A stretch of 64,000 nucleotides of DNA from CAYXOX01 sp964466745 (GTDB lineage: Bacteria > Pseudomonadota > Alphaproteobacteria > Rhodobacterales > Rhodobacteraceae), in contig CAYXOX010000002.1 in assembly GCA_964466745.1 (NCBI GenBank), positions 1 through 64,000 of the forward strand, given 5' to 3'. Of the stretch, positions 41,897 through 51,530 are shown in pieces. A program made the translations under genes and the position numbers. The first letter of the stretch is position 1. Each line of letters starts with the position of its first letter. The notes beneath the pieces are model-generated. The model was not told the DNA's origin. It made no database searches and was given only the letters and a program-made list of their open reading frames with translations.

Positions 41897-43288
41897 CTAG
41901 AGCGTCAGAAGCGCCGGTTCGGGCGCTCCGCGGGCAAGCCGGGCGACGATGCCCAATCCGCGGGCGATGTCGTGCTCGGAGCCCGCGCCGATGCACAGGC
42001 GCACGCCGGTGGCCAGGTGCGGGCGGGGGGCGATGGCGAAATTGGCGCCCGCGGCGACCGCCACCCCCTCGTGGCGGGCGTGGGCGACGAAGGCATCCTC
42101 GGGCCAGGCCGGGGGCAGGTCGAGCCAGACATGCATGCCGACGGGCGCCGCGCGATAGCGCAGCCCGGCGAGGCGCTCCGCGGCGATCGCGTTGCGCTGG
42201 GCCAGCTGCTTGCGCTGCCAGCGCAGCAGCCCGCGGGCGGTGCCGTCGGCGATCCAGCGCGAGGCGATCTCGGCCATGAGCGGCGTTGCCATCCAGTTGG
42301 TGACGAGGTGCCGGGTACGGGCCGCGGCCACCGCGCCCTCGGGCGCCACCAGCCAGCCGATTCGCAGCCCCGGCAAAAGGCACTTGGTGAGCCCGGTGAA
42401 ATAGAGCACCCGTTCCGGCGCGAGCGCGGCCAGCGGGGGCGGCCGGTCCGGATCAAGGGGCCCCCAGGCATCGTTCTCAACGATCCACACGTCGTGGCGC
42501 GTGGCCACCTCGATCAGCGCGTGGCGGCGCTCCGGCCCCATCATCGCGCAGGTCGGCCCCAGCGCCGAGGGCATGAGGAAGAGCGCGGAGACCTTCTCGC
42601 TCCGGCAGGCCTGTTCGAACGCTTCGGGAAGCACGCCCTGGCCGTCCATGGGCAGGCCCTTGAGGCGCTGGCCGAGCGTGGATGTGAGCGATTTCAGCGT
42701 GTGGTGCCCCATCGCCTCGGTCACCACGAGGCCGCCGGGGGCCGCTGCGGTCTGCAGCGCGAGGGTCATCGCGGCGGTGCTGCCGTTGGTCGGCACGATC
42801 CGCCCGGGATCGGCGTCGATGCCGCAGCCCAGCAGCCAGCGCCTGGCTTCGCCGCAATGGGCCTCCAGCGTCGAGCGTGGGCGGAAGGAAAAGAGCACGC
42901 CGGGCGGAAGCTCGCGCGCCAGCGTCTCCAGCACCTCGGCCATGCGGGCCGCCTGCACCTCGCCTGTCACCGGCACCAGCATCGAGCAGTCGATCACCTC
43001 GTCGCTGCCAGAGAGCCGTTGCCAGGGCAGGTGCGGATCGCCGCGGGCCGGGCGCACGAAGCTACCGCGGCCGACCTCGCCCGAGATCAGCCCCATCCGC
43101 CGCAACTCCTCGTAGGCCCGGCTGACGGTCTGCACGCTCAGGCCCAGCTCGTCGGCGAGGCCCCGGTGGGTGGGCAGGCGGGTTCCGGGGCTCAACGCCC
43201 CCGCCTCGATCGCGGCGACCATCCGCTGCGACAGCGAGCGGTAGGCGGGGCGGCTCAGCTCTGCTTTGGTTGGCGGCCAGATTGTCAT
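41897..43288 (-). CDS. enuR: MocR/GntR-type PLP-dependent repressor of ectoine catabolism
   Basis: A 463-residue fusion: GntR winged helix (~12-80, with GTRLPTHRGLADELGLSVQTV) joined to an aminotransferase-like fold I domain (~105-455). The PLP lysine lies in FTGLTKCLLPGLRIGW and counts to Lys302, the same number reported for EnuR of Ruegeria pomeroyi. EnuR binds N-alpha-acetyl-diaminobutyrate through PLP and then releases the operon. The gene is on the same strand as uehA, downstream of its own promoter; asnC is divergent. Confidence 0.93.
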   Translation of the reverse strand: MTIWPPTKAELSRPAYRSLSQRMVAAIEAGALSPGTRLPTHRGLADELGLSVQTVSRAYEELRRMGLISGEVGRGSFVRPARGDPHLPWQRLSGSDEVIDCSMLVPVTGEVQAARMAEVLETLARELPPGVLFSFRPRSTLEAHCGEARRWLLGCGIDADPGRIVPTNGSTAAMTLALQTAAAPGGLVVTEAMGHHTLKSLTSTLGQRLKGLPMDGQGVLPEAFEQACRSEKVSALFLMPSALGPTCAMMGPERRHALIEVATRHDVWIVENDAWGPLDPDRPPPLAALAPERVLYFTGLTKCLLPGLRIGWLVAPEGAVAAARTRHLVTNWMATPLMAEIASRWIADGTARGLLRWQRKQLAQRNAIAAERLAGLRYRAAPVGMHVWLDLPPAWPEDAFVAHARHEGVAVAAGANFAIAPRPHLATGVRLCIGAGSEHDIARGLGIVARLARGAPEPALLTL

Positions 43289-43351
43289 GGATCATTCCTC
43301 GCGCGAAGCATGGCAATTGACAACCCCGCCGGGGCCAACTTTCCTGCCCGC

Positions 43352-43924
43352 ATGAAACCGCCATCCCCCGGCTCATCCCGCGGCGCGGCCCCCGGCGCGC
43401 CCCCGGCGGCCCCTGCCGCCGCGCAGCCGGCAGGCCGGCTGCCGCTGGACGACCGCGACCTCGCCATCCTGGCGATCCTCGCCCGCGAGGGCCGCCTTTC
43501 GAAGACGGAACTCGCGCGCCGGGTCAATCTTTCGGCCTCGCCCTGCTGGGAGCGCCTGCGCCGGCTGGAGGGCGCAGGGCTGATCCGGGGCTACCGTGCC
43601 GAGATCGGTCTTTCGGCCCTCGGGCCCCACGTGACCGTCTTCGTCACAGTGGAGCTGGAGAACCACCGCGCCGAGGATTTCAACGCCTTCGAGCAGGCGG
43701 TGACGGCCCATGACGAGGTGGTCGCCTGCTGGGCGCTGGGCGGCGGCTTCGACTACCTTCTGCAGGTGGTGACCACCGATATCGACGCCTACCAGCGCCT
43801 GATCGATTCCATCCTCGCCGCGCGGGTGGGGATGAAACGCTATTTCAGCTACATCGTGACCGGCAGCATCAAGACCGGCGGCGTGCCGCCGCTGGAGGCC
43901 CTGGCTGCCCGCCGCCCGGGCTGA
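43352..43924 (+). CDS. asnC: AsnC/Lrp-family regulator of ectoine catabolism (DoeX-like)
   Basis: A 190-residue Lrp-type protein. After a Pro/Ala-rich N-terminus of ~30 residues comes the helix-turn-helix LAREGRLSKTELARRVNLSA with CWERLRRLEGAGLIRGY. The RAM ligand domain (~95-175) has AHDEVVACWALGGGFDYLLQV. An in-frame ATG at 43310 could add 14 residues, but a TTGACA-type element at 43317-43322 argues for the later start. In Halomonas and Ruegeria this regulator activates the ectoine genes. Confidence 0.88.
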   Translation: MKPPSPGSSRGAAPGAPPAAPAAAQPAGRLPLDDRDLAILAILAREGRLSKTELARRVNLSASPCWERLRRLEGAGLIRGYRAEIGLSALGPHVTVFVTVELENHRAEDFNAFEQAVTAHDEVVACWALGGGFDYLLQVVTTDIDAYQRLIDSILAARVGMKRYFSYIVTGSIKTGGVPPLEALAARRPG

Positions 43925-44058
43925 CGCCGAAGAACCCTCCGCCGGGGGCCAGGCCAGGCGGAAGGATCCGCTGCCGATGCCGCCGCTTTCGGGCGCACCT
44001 TCTGCGCCCGGGGCGCTAGGGTGCGCCATCCCCAGGACCCCATGCAGGGAGGGCCGCC

Positions 44059-45540
44059 ATGGGCGCGCTTGCCGAGATGTCCGCAGCCGGGCTCGAACTC
44101 GATGATCCCGCGCTGTTCCGCAGCTTCGCCCATGTCGCCAACCGCTGGACCGCGGGCAGCGGCCGGGCCGAGATCGCGGTGACCGATCCGGCCACCGGGC
44201 GCGCGCTGGGCGCGGTCGCCCGGCTCACCGCCGAGGACGGCGCCCGCGCTGTGGATGCCGCCCATGCCGCCTTTCCGGACTGGGCCGAAACCCTGCCACA
44301 GGAGCGCGCGCGGCTGCTGCGCCGCTGGTACGAGGCGATCATCGCCAACCGCGAGGATCTCGCGCGGATCATGACCGCCGAGCAGGGCAAGCCGCTTTCG
44401 GAGGCGCGTGGCGAGATCGACTATGCCGCGAGCTTCGTGGAGTTCTACGCCGAGGAAACGCGCCGGCCGAACGTCGAGGGCGTGACCTCGCACCTGCCCG
44501 ATGCCGAGGTGGAGCTTTGGCGCGAGCCGGTGGGCGTGGCTGCGCTCATCACGCCCTGGAACTTTCCCTGCGCCATGATCACCCGCAAGGCCGCCGCGGC
44601 CCTCGCGGCGGGCTGCACCGTGCTCGTGCACCCCTCCGAGCAGACGCCCTTCTCGGCCCTGGCGCTGGCCGAGCTTGCCGAGCGCGCGGGCTTCCCGCCC
44701 GGCGTGATCAACACGGTCACCGGCCACGCGCCGGAGGTGGTGGAGCCCTGGCTCACCGATCCGCGGGTGCGGGCGCTCTCTTTCACCGGCTCCACCGAGG
44801 TGGGGCGGATGCTCTATGCCCGGGCGGGCGCGACGGTGAAGCGCATCGTGCTCGAGCTGGGCGGGCATGCCCCGTTCCTCGTGTTCGCCGATGCCGATCT
44901 CGATCGTGCCGTGTCCGAAGCCGTGAAGGCCAAGTTCGCCACCACCGGGCAGGACTGCCTCGGCGCCAACCGCTTTCTCGTCGCCCGCGAGATCTACGAG
45001 GCGTTCTGCACGCGCTTCGCCGAGGCGACGGCGCGGCTGACCCTCGGGCCGGGGCGAGAAGACCCCGATCTCGGCCCGCTGATCGATGCCCGCGCGGTGG
45101 AAAAGCAGGAGGCGCAGGTGGCCGATGCCCTGGCGAAGGGCGCGCGCCTGCTCACCGGGGGCAGGGTGGACGGCCGCGGGCCGCTCTTCTTCCAGCCGAC
45201 GGTCCTGGCCGACGTGCCGGGCTCGGCGCGGATCTTCTCGGAGGAGACCTTCGGCCCGGTGGCCGCGATCGCCTCCTTCGAGACCGAGGCCGAGGCGCTG
45301 GCGCGGGCCAATGCCACCGAATACGGGCTGATCGCCTATGTCCACACGCTGGACGCGCGCCGGATCTACCGGCTGAGCCGGGGCCTGCAATTCGGCATGG
45401 TGGCCGTCAACCGCACCAAGGTGACCGGCGCGCCGATCCCCTTCGGCGGGGTCAAGCAATCCGGCCTCGGCCGCGAGGGCGCCCGCCAGGGCCTCGAAGC
45501 CTTCACCGACATCAAATACGTCTGCCGCGACTGGGCGTAA
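44059..45540 (+). CDS. doeC: Aldehyde dehydrogenase of ectoine degradation (aspartate-semialdehyde dehydrogenase, DoeC/Ssd)
   Basis: A 493-residue NAD(P)-dependent aldehyde dehydrogenase of the succinate-semialdehyde type. The cofactor region reads TPWNFPCAMITRKAAAALAAG; FTGSTEVGRML follows; the general base Glu is in VLELGGHAPFLV and the nucleophilic Cys in TGQDCLGANRF. In this cluster it oxidises aspartate semialdehyde to aspartate. It follows asnC by 134 bases and is 25 bases before the aminotransferase. Confidence 0.9.
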   Translation: MGALAEMSAAGLELDDPALFRSFAHVANRWTAGSGRAEIAVTDPATGRALGAVARLTAEDGARAVDAAHAAFPDWAETLPQERARLLRRWYEAIIANREDLARIMTAEQGKPLSEARGEIDYAASFVEFYAEETRRPNVEGVTSHLPDAEVELWREPVGVAALITPWNFPCAMITRKAAAALAAGCTVLVHPSEQTPFSALALAELAERAGFPPGVINTVTGHAPEVVEPWLTDPRVRALSFTGSTEVGRMLYARAGATVKRIVLELGGHAPFLVFADADLDRAVSEAVKAKFATTGQDCLGANRFLVAREIYEAFCTRFAEATARLTLGPGREDPDLGPLIDARAVEKQEAQVADALAKGARLLTGGRVDGRGPLFFQPTVLADVPGSARIFSEETFGPVAAIASFETEAEALARANATEYGLIAYVHTLDARRIYRLSRGLQFGMVAVNRTKVTGAPIPFGGVKQSGLGREGARQGLEAFTDIKYVCRDWA

Positions 45541-45565
45541 GCCCGGCGCCCCAATAGGAAACGCC

Positions 45566-46938
45566 ATGCTGACCAACGACGAGCTTGCCCGCTGGGATCG
45601 CGAGAGCTTCTTTCACCCCTCCACCCATCTCGCCCAGCACGCGCGGGGCGAAACACCGTCGCGCGTGATCACCGGCGGGCAGGGGGTCTTCATCGAGGAC
45701 CGCGACGGCCGGCGCCTGCTCGATGCCTTCGCCGGGCTCTACTGCGTGAACGTGGGATACGGCCGCAGGGAAATCGCCGAGGCCATCGCCGCGCAGGCGC
45801 GCGAGCTGGCCTACTACCACGCCTATGTCGGCCACGGCACCGAAGCCTCGATCCGGCTGGCGCACATGATCCTCGAGCGCGCGCCGGAGGGCATGTCCAA
45901 GGTCTATTTCGGGCTCGGGGGCTCGGACGCCAACGAGACCAACGTCAAGCTCGTGTGGTATCTCAACAACGTGCTCGGCAGGCCGGAGAAGAAGAAGATC
46001 ATCTCCCGCTGGCGCGGCTACCACGGCTCGGGGCTGATGACGGGCTCGCTCACCGGGCTGGAGCTGTTTCACAAGAAGTTCGATCTGCCGCTGGCGCAGG
46101 TCATCCATACCGAGGCGCCCTACCATCTCNNNNNNNNNNCGAGGCGGGGATGTCCGAGGAGGAGTTCTCGGCCTGGTGCGCGGAGCGCCTCGAGGCGCTG
46201 ATCCTCGCCGAGGGCCCCGATACCGTGGCCGCCTTCATCGGTGAGCCGCTTCTGGGAACGGGCGGCATCGTGCCGCCGCCCGCGGGCTACTGGGCGGCGA
46301 TTCAGCCGGTGCTGGAGAAATACGACGTGCTGCTGATCGCGGACGAGGTGGTTACCGGGTTCGGGCGCCTCGGCACGATGTTCGGCTCCGATCACTACGG
46401 CATGCGGCCCGACATCATCACCATCGCCAAGGGGCTCACCTCGGCCTACGCGCCGCTTTCGGGCTCCATCGTTTCGGAAAGGGTCTGGCAGGTGCTGGAG
46501 CGCGGGACCGACGAGCTGGGCCCCATCGGCCACGGCTGGACCTATTCGGCCCACCCCATCGGCGCCGCCGCGGGCATCGCCAACCTGGAGCTGATCGACA
46601 GCCTCGGCCTCGTGGCGAACGCCGCGGAGACGGGTGCGTACCTCAATGCCCGGATGGGGGAGGCGCTGGGCGATCACCCCAACGTCGCCGAAGTGCGCGG
46701 AGAGGGGATGCTCTGCGCGGTGGAGTTCGCCGAGGATCCCGACGCGCGCCGGTTCTACGACCCGGCCCGCAAGGTGGGCGCGGCGCTGGCGACGAACCTC
46801 CTGGCCGAGGGCGTGATTGCGCGGGCCATGCCCCAGGGCGACATCCTCGGCTTCGCGCCGCCGTTGTGCCTGACCCGCGAGGAGGCCGACACGATCGTGG
46901 CAGCCACCAGCGCCGCCGTGGAGCGGACCCTGCTCTGA
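45566..46938 (+). CDS. doeD: Class III aminotransferase of ectoine degradation (diaminobutyrate transaminase, DoeD/Atf), crossed by a gap
   Basis: A class III PLP transaminase of about 457 residues. Motifs before the gap: GLYCVNVGYGRREIAEAI, YFGLGGSDANETNVKLVWY and KKIISRWRGYHGSGLMTGS. After it: IADEVVTGFGRLG with the PLP-binding Asp, and TIAKGLTSAYAPLSG with the Schiff-base Lys. A 10-N gap at 46130-46139 breaks the frame: the true missing length must be 2 modulo 3. It converts diaminobutyrate to aspartate semialdehyde for the preceding dehydrogenase. Confidence 0.9.
46130..46139. other. Assembly gap (10 N) inside the aminotransferase gene
   Basis: Placeholder N-run. Only a few residues seem to be missing here (PYHL before, EAGMSEEEF after), so the real gap is short. 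Confidence 0.95.
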
Positions 46939-47234
46939 GCGATCCGGCGCCGCGCGGGGAGCCCGCCGATGCCGGGATGGGCGTCGACTTTGCTGCCGCT
47001 GCCGCTGCCGTTGCTTGCGGCCGAGCGTGCGCCGCACGCCGGCCCGGCCGGCGCGCCGGGCCTGCGGCTGGGGAAGCGCCGGGGGCGCCGGCGCCGGTTT
47101 TCCTTCGCTGGTCGCGAGCGGCGTTCCAGGGGCCGGTTCCGCGGCGGGCAGTTCCGTCCCGGCTGGAGGCCGCGCAGCCGTGCGGCAGCGCTCGGCAAGT
47201 CGTGGCCCGGTGTTCGGGCCCGGGGGTTTTCCGA
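46939..47234. other. Convergent intergenic region between aminotransferase and ktrB
   Basis: About 295 GC-rich bases with several short inverted GC blocks, but no T-run terminator. Open frames are low-complexity shadows. No gene or regulatory site is supported. Confidence 0.45.
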
Positions 47235-48575
47235 TCAGCCGAGATACACCTTGCTCGACGGATAGCTGACGCGCGGCTTGGAACGGGTTGCAAGGAAAAA
47301 CCCCAGCGTCAGCGGGCCGACGCGCCCGATGAACATCACCGCGATGATGATGGCGCGCCCGAACCCGTCGAGCTCGCCGGTAGCGCCGCGTGACAGTCCG
47401 ACGGTTCCGAAGGCGGATGTGACCTCGAACGCCAGATCGAGGAACTCGCCGTCATGGGAGATCGTGATAAAGAAGATCGCCATGAAGACAGTGAGCATGC
47501 TGACCATGGTCAGCGCGAGCACCTTCATCACCTCGTCGGGGCCGAGGCTGCGCCCGAAGACGTGCAACTGCTGGCGCCGCTTGAAGAAGGCGATCGTGGC
47601 CAGCAGCAGCAAGATGAAGGTCGTCACCTTGATGCCTCCGGCCGTGGAGGTGCTGCCGCCGCCGATCACCATGAGCGACATGAACATCATCGTCGTGCTG
47701 TCGTGGATGCCGCCGATGTCGACGGTGTTGAAGCCCGCGGTACGTGTCGTCACGCCCTGGAACCAGCTTGCCCAGAGCCTGTCGCCGATGCTGTCGAGCC
47801 CACCGAGCGTGCGCGGGTTCGTCCATTCCAGCACCGCGAAGGCGAGCACCGACCAGACGATCAGCGCCAGCGTGCCCACTACCATGAGCTTGGTGTGCAG
47901 GGAGAAGGCCTGCCAGCCGCGCTTGGCGTAAAGCTCCGTGACAACGATGAACCCGAGCCCGCCGAAGATGAACAGCGCGGGCACGGTGAGGTTGATGATC
48001 GGGTTGCCGACCCAGCCTGACAGGCTGTCGGGGAACAGGGCGAAACCGGCGTTGTTGAAGGCGGAAATGGTGTGGAAGAGCGCCTGCCAGAGTCCCATCC
48101 CCCAGCCGAACTCGGGCACGAAGACGATGGAGAGAAGCGCCACGCCCACCGCCTCGCAGGCCAGCACCACCTTCAGGATGCCGCGCACCAGCACGAGAAG
48201 ATCGCTGATCGAGGTCTGGTTGAGGTCCTCGCGCAGGAAGATGCGTTGCGACATGCTGACCGGCAGGCCGAGCATCGACAGGACCAGAACAGCGAAGGTC
48301 ATCAGGCCAAGCCCGCCGAGCTGGATCAGCACCATCACCACGCCCTGGCCGAACATCGTCAGCTGGCTGCCGGTGTCGATCACCACGAGGCCGGTCACGG
48401 TGACGGCCGAAGCGGCCGTGAAGATCGCGTCGGACCAGCTGATCGGCTCGGGCGCGGCGATGGGCAGCATCAGGAGCACCGCCCCGGCCGTGATGAGCGC
48501 GGCATAGAGACCGGCGAGGATCGCTGGCGGCGGGACCCGGACGCGTCCGCCCCGTCTGAACAGCTTGTGGCGCAC
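47235..48575 (-). CDS. ktrB: Potassium uptake channel-like subunit (KtrB/TrkH family)
   Basis: A 446-residue membrane protein of KtrB length, starting at GTG. The four pore-loop glycine motifs are visible in order: VTVTGLVV, FNNAGFALF, TRTAGFNTV and GTVGLSRGA; they build the K+ selectivity filter. GGGSTSTAGGIK is the intramembrane loop. It needs the RCK subunit encoded eight bases upstream. K+ uptake is the first response to salt shock, which suits the ectoine genes beside it. Confidence 0.92.
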   Translation of the reverse strand: MRHKLFRRGGRVRVPPPAILAGLYAALITAGAVLLMLPIAAPEPISWSDAIFTAASAVTVTGLVVIDTGSQLTMFGQGVVMVLIQLGGLGLMTFAVLVLSMLGLPVSMSQRIFLREDLNQTSISDLLVLVRGILKVVLACEAVGVALLSIVFVPEFGWGMGLWQALFHTISAFNNAGFALFPDSLSGWVGNPIINLTVPALFIFGGLGFIVVTELYAKRGWQAFSLHTKLMVVGTLALIVWSVLAFAVLEWTNPRTLGGLDSIGDRLWASWFQGVTTRTAGFNTVDIGGIHDSTTMMFMSLMVIGGGSTSTAGGIKVTTFILLLLATIAFFKRRQQLHVFGRSLGPDEVMKVLALTMVSMLTVFMAIFFITISHDGEFLDLAFEVTSAFGTVGLSRGATGELDGFGRAIIIAVMFIGRVGPLTLGFFLATRSKPRVSYPSSKVYLG

Positions 48576-48583
48576 GGGCCTGC

Positions 48584-49249
48584 TCAGAGACTGTCGCCGA
48601 AGCGCCGCAGGTTCTCGCGGCGGCCGAGCAGCAGGAGCTTGTCGTCGGTGTGCAACTCGGCCGCCCCGCTCTCGCAGGACACGAACTCGCCGCCCCGCAT
48701 CAGCCCCAGCGCCCGCAGTTCGAAATCGCCGCCGAGGCCGACCGCGTCGACACGTCTGCCGCTGAGGCTTTCCGGAACGCGGAAATCGACAACATGAAAG
48801 CCGTTCCCGAGGCTCACGTAGTCCCGCACCAGCGGGTTGTGCAGCATCTGCGCGATGTGGCGGCCGATTTCCTGCTCTGGCTGGATCACGCGATCGGCCC
48901 CCAGCTTGGTGAGGATGCGATGATGCGTGCGGCTCATCGCCTTGACCCAGACCGTCGGCACACCGATGAGCCTGACGTTCATCGTGCAGAGGATGTTGGC
49001 CTCCAGCTCCTCCCCGATGGCAACGACGGCGACGTCGAATTTGCCCACGCCTGCCTCGCGCAGGGCCTGTTCGTCGCGCCCGTCGGCGATGACAGCCTCG
49101 GCGAGTGTTTCGGCCACGCGGGACACGTTCTTCTCGACCGTGTCGATGCCGAGCACGTGATTGCCGAAGCGGGCCAGCTCGGAGGCCACGGTCGTGCCGA
49201 AGGTGCCGAGCCCGATGACGGCGAAACTGCGGGCCTTTTGTCTGGCCAT
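48584..49249 (-). CDS. ktrA: Potassium uptake regulatory RCK subunit (KtrA type)
   Basis: A 221-residue cytoplasmic protein: RCK_N Rossmann domain (1-~130) with VIGLGTFGTTVASELA and the acidic ribose-binding residue in VLGIDTVEKN, then an RCK_C domain (~140-221). One RCK pair means KtrA rather than the doubled TrkA. An octameric ring of KtrA gates KtrB in response to ATP/ADP or NAD(H). Start ATG follows GGGGACGAA. Confidence 0.92.
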   Translation of the reverse strand: MARQKARSFAVIGLGTFGTTVASELARFGNHVLGIDTVEKNVSRVAETLAEAVIADGRDEQALREAGVGKFDVAVVAIGEELEANILCTMNVRLIGVPTVWVKAMSRTHHRILTKLGADRVIQPEQEIGRHIAQMLHNPLVRDYVSLGNGFHVVDFRVPESLSGRRVDAVGLGGDFELRALGLMRGGEFVSCESGAAELHTDDKLLLLGRRENLRRFGDSL

Positions 49250-49685
49250 TTCGTCCCCTCGCTTTCGGGGGGAGGTAGAGGCGGCAGGGTTCGCGGTCAA
49301 CTCGCCGGGCCCCGGCGATGGGCGTCGGCGTGCATCGCCAGCGGGATGCCGCGGTTGGTGCGCCCGCCCGGTGGGACCATTCCGAGCGGCGGCGCGTGGC
49401 CCGACGCTTTCATGAGCGGTTGCCGATGCGCAGCGGGCAAGCCGGGCGCATGCGAGCGCACCGAACCGCGCCGGAAGCGGAACGCATCCGTTCCGGCGCA
49501 TTTCTTTATTCCGTCAAGCCGCGGCAACCTCGTATGGGCGCGGCTCGTCATCCCGATCGAGGCGCCGGTGCCTTCGGCGACGGGGCAGGGCGCTGCCGCA
49601 TGGGCACCCGGCACCGCGGCTTTCAGTGCTGACGCCCGGTGGACACGGAAAACGGAGCCGCGTTGCGCCAGGCATGGGATGCCTT
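49250..49685. other. Intergenic region, nothing recognised
   Basis: About 435 bases between ktrA and the zinc-ribbon gene. Open frames exist on both strands but lack family features or good ribosome sites. The ktrAB promoter should lie at its left end; no clear element was seen. Confidence 0.5.
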
Positions 49686-49817
49686 TCAGCGGCGGCAGAT
49701 GCGCTCCCCGGAGCCTCCGCTTCGGAACGTCGCGTTGCAGCGCAGGCAGCGCCGCTCCTTCGCAATGTCTGCGCGGGCCCTGTCAGGAATCCACGGCCCG
49801 CTCGCAGGATCGGTCAT
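49686..49817 (-). CDS. 43-residue zinc-ribbon-like protein
   Basis: A short frame with a strong ribosome site (CGAGGAGAC ten bases before the ATG). The product begins MTDPASGPWIPDRARADIA and contains CLRCNATFRSGGSGERIC, a CxxC plus a later single Cys followed by RR. A half zinc ribbon of this kind is common in small alphaproteobacterial proteins of unknown role. It lies 181 bases after the lipoprotein gene on the same strand. Confidence 0.6.
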   Translation of the reverse strand: MTDPASGPWIPDRARADIAKERRCLRCNATFRSGGSGERICRR

Positions 49818-49998
49818 TTCGAATGTCTCCTCGGGTTCAAAGGTCAAAGGGCGGTGCCGGCCCCTGCCCGGGCCCGGAGAAGAGCGCTCGGCGACGACGG
49901 CCGGCGCGCGCCGTGCCGCCGCGTTCCGGGGTTGGCCGCAGTGCCCGGCGCGCGTCGCGCACGGCATGGCCGCATGCGGCCGGCGCGGCCTGTCGCTC

Positions 49999-50610
49999 TC
50001 AGGTCAGCATCTGCACCCAGTCCACGGCATCGGCGAGGACCGCCTGCATCGCGGCGTCCAGGCCCGCGATGAGCGCGACCGTGCTGTCTGACGGTGCAAC
50101 GGCGGTTGCGCCGAACCGGCGCGCGCCGAGCACGGACCTGTCGGACTCGCGGATGAGCGTCATGCGGAGCGAAATCCGGATCTGTGCCGAGCCGGGGCTC
50201 GTGATTTCGGCCTGAAAAGCCTGGACTTCGCTCATCAGGGTGTGGTCGGGCGCGAGCCCCGCCCCGACCCGGGTGACGAGCCGATGCCCGCCGCTGTTGA
50301 GCAGCGAGTGCACGAGCAGGCTCTGCACCATGGCCGGGGTCGGTTCCGACCAGCGGGCATCGGGCAGGTATTCCGCCTGCCGCGGGGAGACCTTGATCAG
50401 GATCCGGTCGGTGGACAGCTCGCCCGCGGATGTCGGCAGTTCGACGACGAGATGGCCGCTGCCCGCGGACCGCGCGTCTTTCGCTTCCAGCGGTGCGAGC
50501 GTGTAGGTGTCGAGCGGATCGCTCGCCCTTGCGACCGCCGATACGGCCTCGCACCCCGAAAGGCCGGCCGCGGCGAAGAGCGAAAGAACATGACGGCGGG
50601 TCTGGGTCAT
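49999..50610 (-). CDS. ABC-transport auxiliary lipoprotein (PqiC/LpqW-like, MCE-associated)
   Basis: A 203-residue lipoprotein: a twin-arginine-like start (MTQTRRHVLSLFAAAGLSGC) with lipobox LSGC at residues 17-20. The body fits the ABC_trans_aux family: YTLAPLEAKD, VVELPTSAGELSTDRILI, EYLPDARWSEPTPAMVQSLL. These outer-membrane-facing lipoproteins partner MCE proteins in lipid transport. Its start is inside the end of the MCE gene. Confidence 0.85.
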   Translation of the reverse strand: MTQTRRHVLSLFAAAGLSGCEAVSAVARASDPLDTYTLAPLEAKDARSAGSGHLVVELPTSAGELSTDRILIKVSPRQAEYLPDARWSEPTPAMVQSLLVHSLLNSGGHRLVTRVGAGLAPDHTLMSEVQAFQAEITSPGSAQIRISLRMTLIRESDRSVLGARRFGATAVAPSDSTVALIAGLDAAMQAVLADAVDWVQMLT

Positions 50611-51530
50611 TCGGATCTCCTGTATTCCGGGGTTTCGTTGCCGAGCAGGAAGCGCCCTGGATCGCTGCCGATCTGTCGGGCGAGGGCGTCAAACCGGGCG
50701 ATGACCCCGCTCGCGTCGGCGATCAGCGCGCCGATCTGTCCCGAGAGCCGGGGCAGATCGCCTTGCGTCGTGGCGCGGAGGCCCTCCATCGCCGCGTCCG
50801 CGCTGCCTGCAGCGGAGCGCAGGTCGGCGACGAGCGCCGGCATGTCGTCTTCCAGAAGCCCGCTCGTGGCGCCCAGTCCGGCCTCCGCCGCGTCGAGAAC
50901 CGCGTCGACACGCGCGAGGGTTTCCTCCGCGCGGGTCGCAAGGGCATCCGTGCGGGTGGCAAGGGCATCGATCCGTCCGGTGGCGTCCCGAATATTGGCG
51001 AGGATGCCGCCGACGGCGTCGCGGTTCGCGGGCGTGGCAAAGCTGCGGACTTCCGAGATGAGCGCCGTCGCCTCGGCCAGCAGATCGGGCCCGGTCACGA
51101 GAAGATCCTGCACCACGGAACGCTCCGATCGGATTTCCGGGACCGACGCGGGCGGTACTGCCCTGAGCCGGCCCGCGTCCGCGCTGCCCCCCTCCAGCGC
51201 GATGAAGCCGACGCCAGTCACCCCCTGCGAAGCAAGCGTCGCGACGGTGTCGGTGCGGACGGGGGTCTCGGCCAGGATCTCAATGCGCACCCGCACGAGC
51301 GCGGGGTCGTCCCTGTCGAGCGCGATGCTCAGCACGCGGCCCACATCCACACCGTTGTACCGGACGGCCCCGGTCTGGCTCAGGCCCGCCACGGTTCCGA
51401 ACACGATGTCGTATTGCGCATAGGTCCGGTCCAGCTGGACCTTTGCCAGCCAGAGCACGAAGCCCAGCATGGCGAGGAAACCGAGCAGCGTGAACAGTCC
51501 GATGAGCACGAAGCGCGCACGGGTTTCCAT
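50607..51530 (-). CDS. mlaD: MCE-domain protein (MlaD-like) of an Mla-type lipid transporter
   Basis: A 307-residue protein with one N-terminal helix (~8-28) and one MCE domain (~38-118: IVFGTVAGLSQTGAVRYNGV, GVTGVGFIALEG). The C-terminal half is a long helical, coiled-coil-like region (RIDALATRTDALATRAEETL repeats). This is the periplasmic ring or tunnel component. The coiled tail makes it longer than E. coli MlaD (~180), resembling the needle-like MCE type. Confidence 0.87.
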   Translation of the reverse strand: METRARFVLIGLFTLLGFLAMLGFVLWLAKVQLDRTYAQYDIVFGTVAGLSQTGAVRYNGVDVGRVLSIALDRDDPALVRVRIEILAETPVRTDTVATLASQGVTGVGFIALEGGSADAGRLRAVPPASVPEIRSERSVVQDLLVTGPDLLAEATALISEVRSFATPANRDAVGGILANIRDATGRIDALATRTDALATRAEETLARVDAVLDAAEAGLGATSGLLEDDMPALVADLRSAAGSADAAMEGLRATTQGDLPRLSGQIGALIADASGVIARFDALARQIGSDPGRFLLGNETPEYRRSE

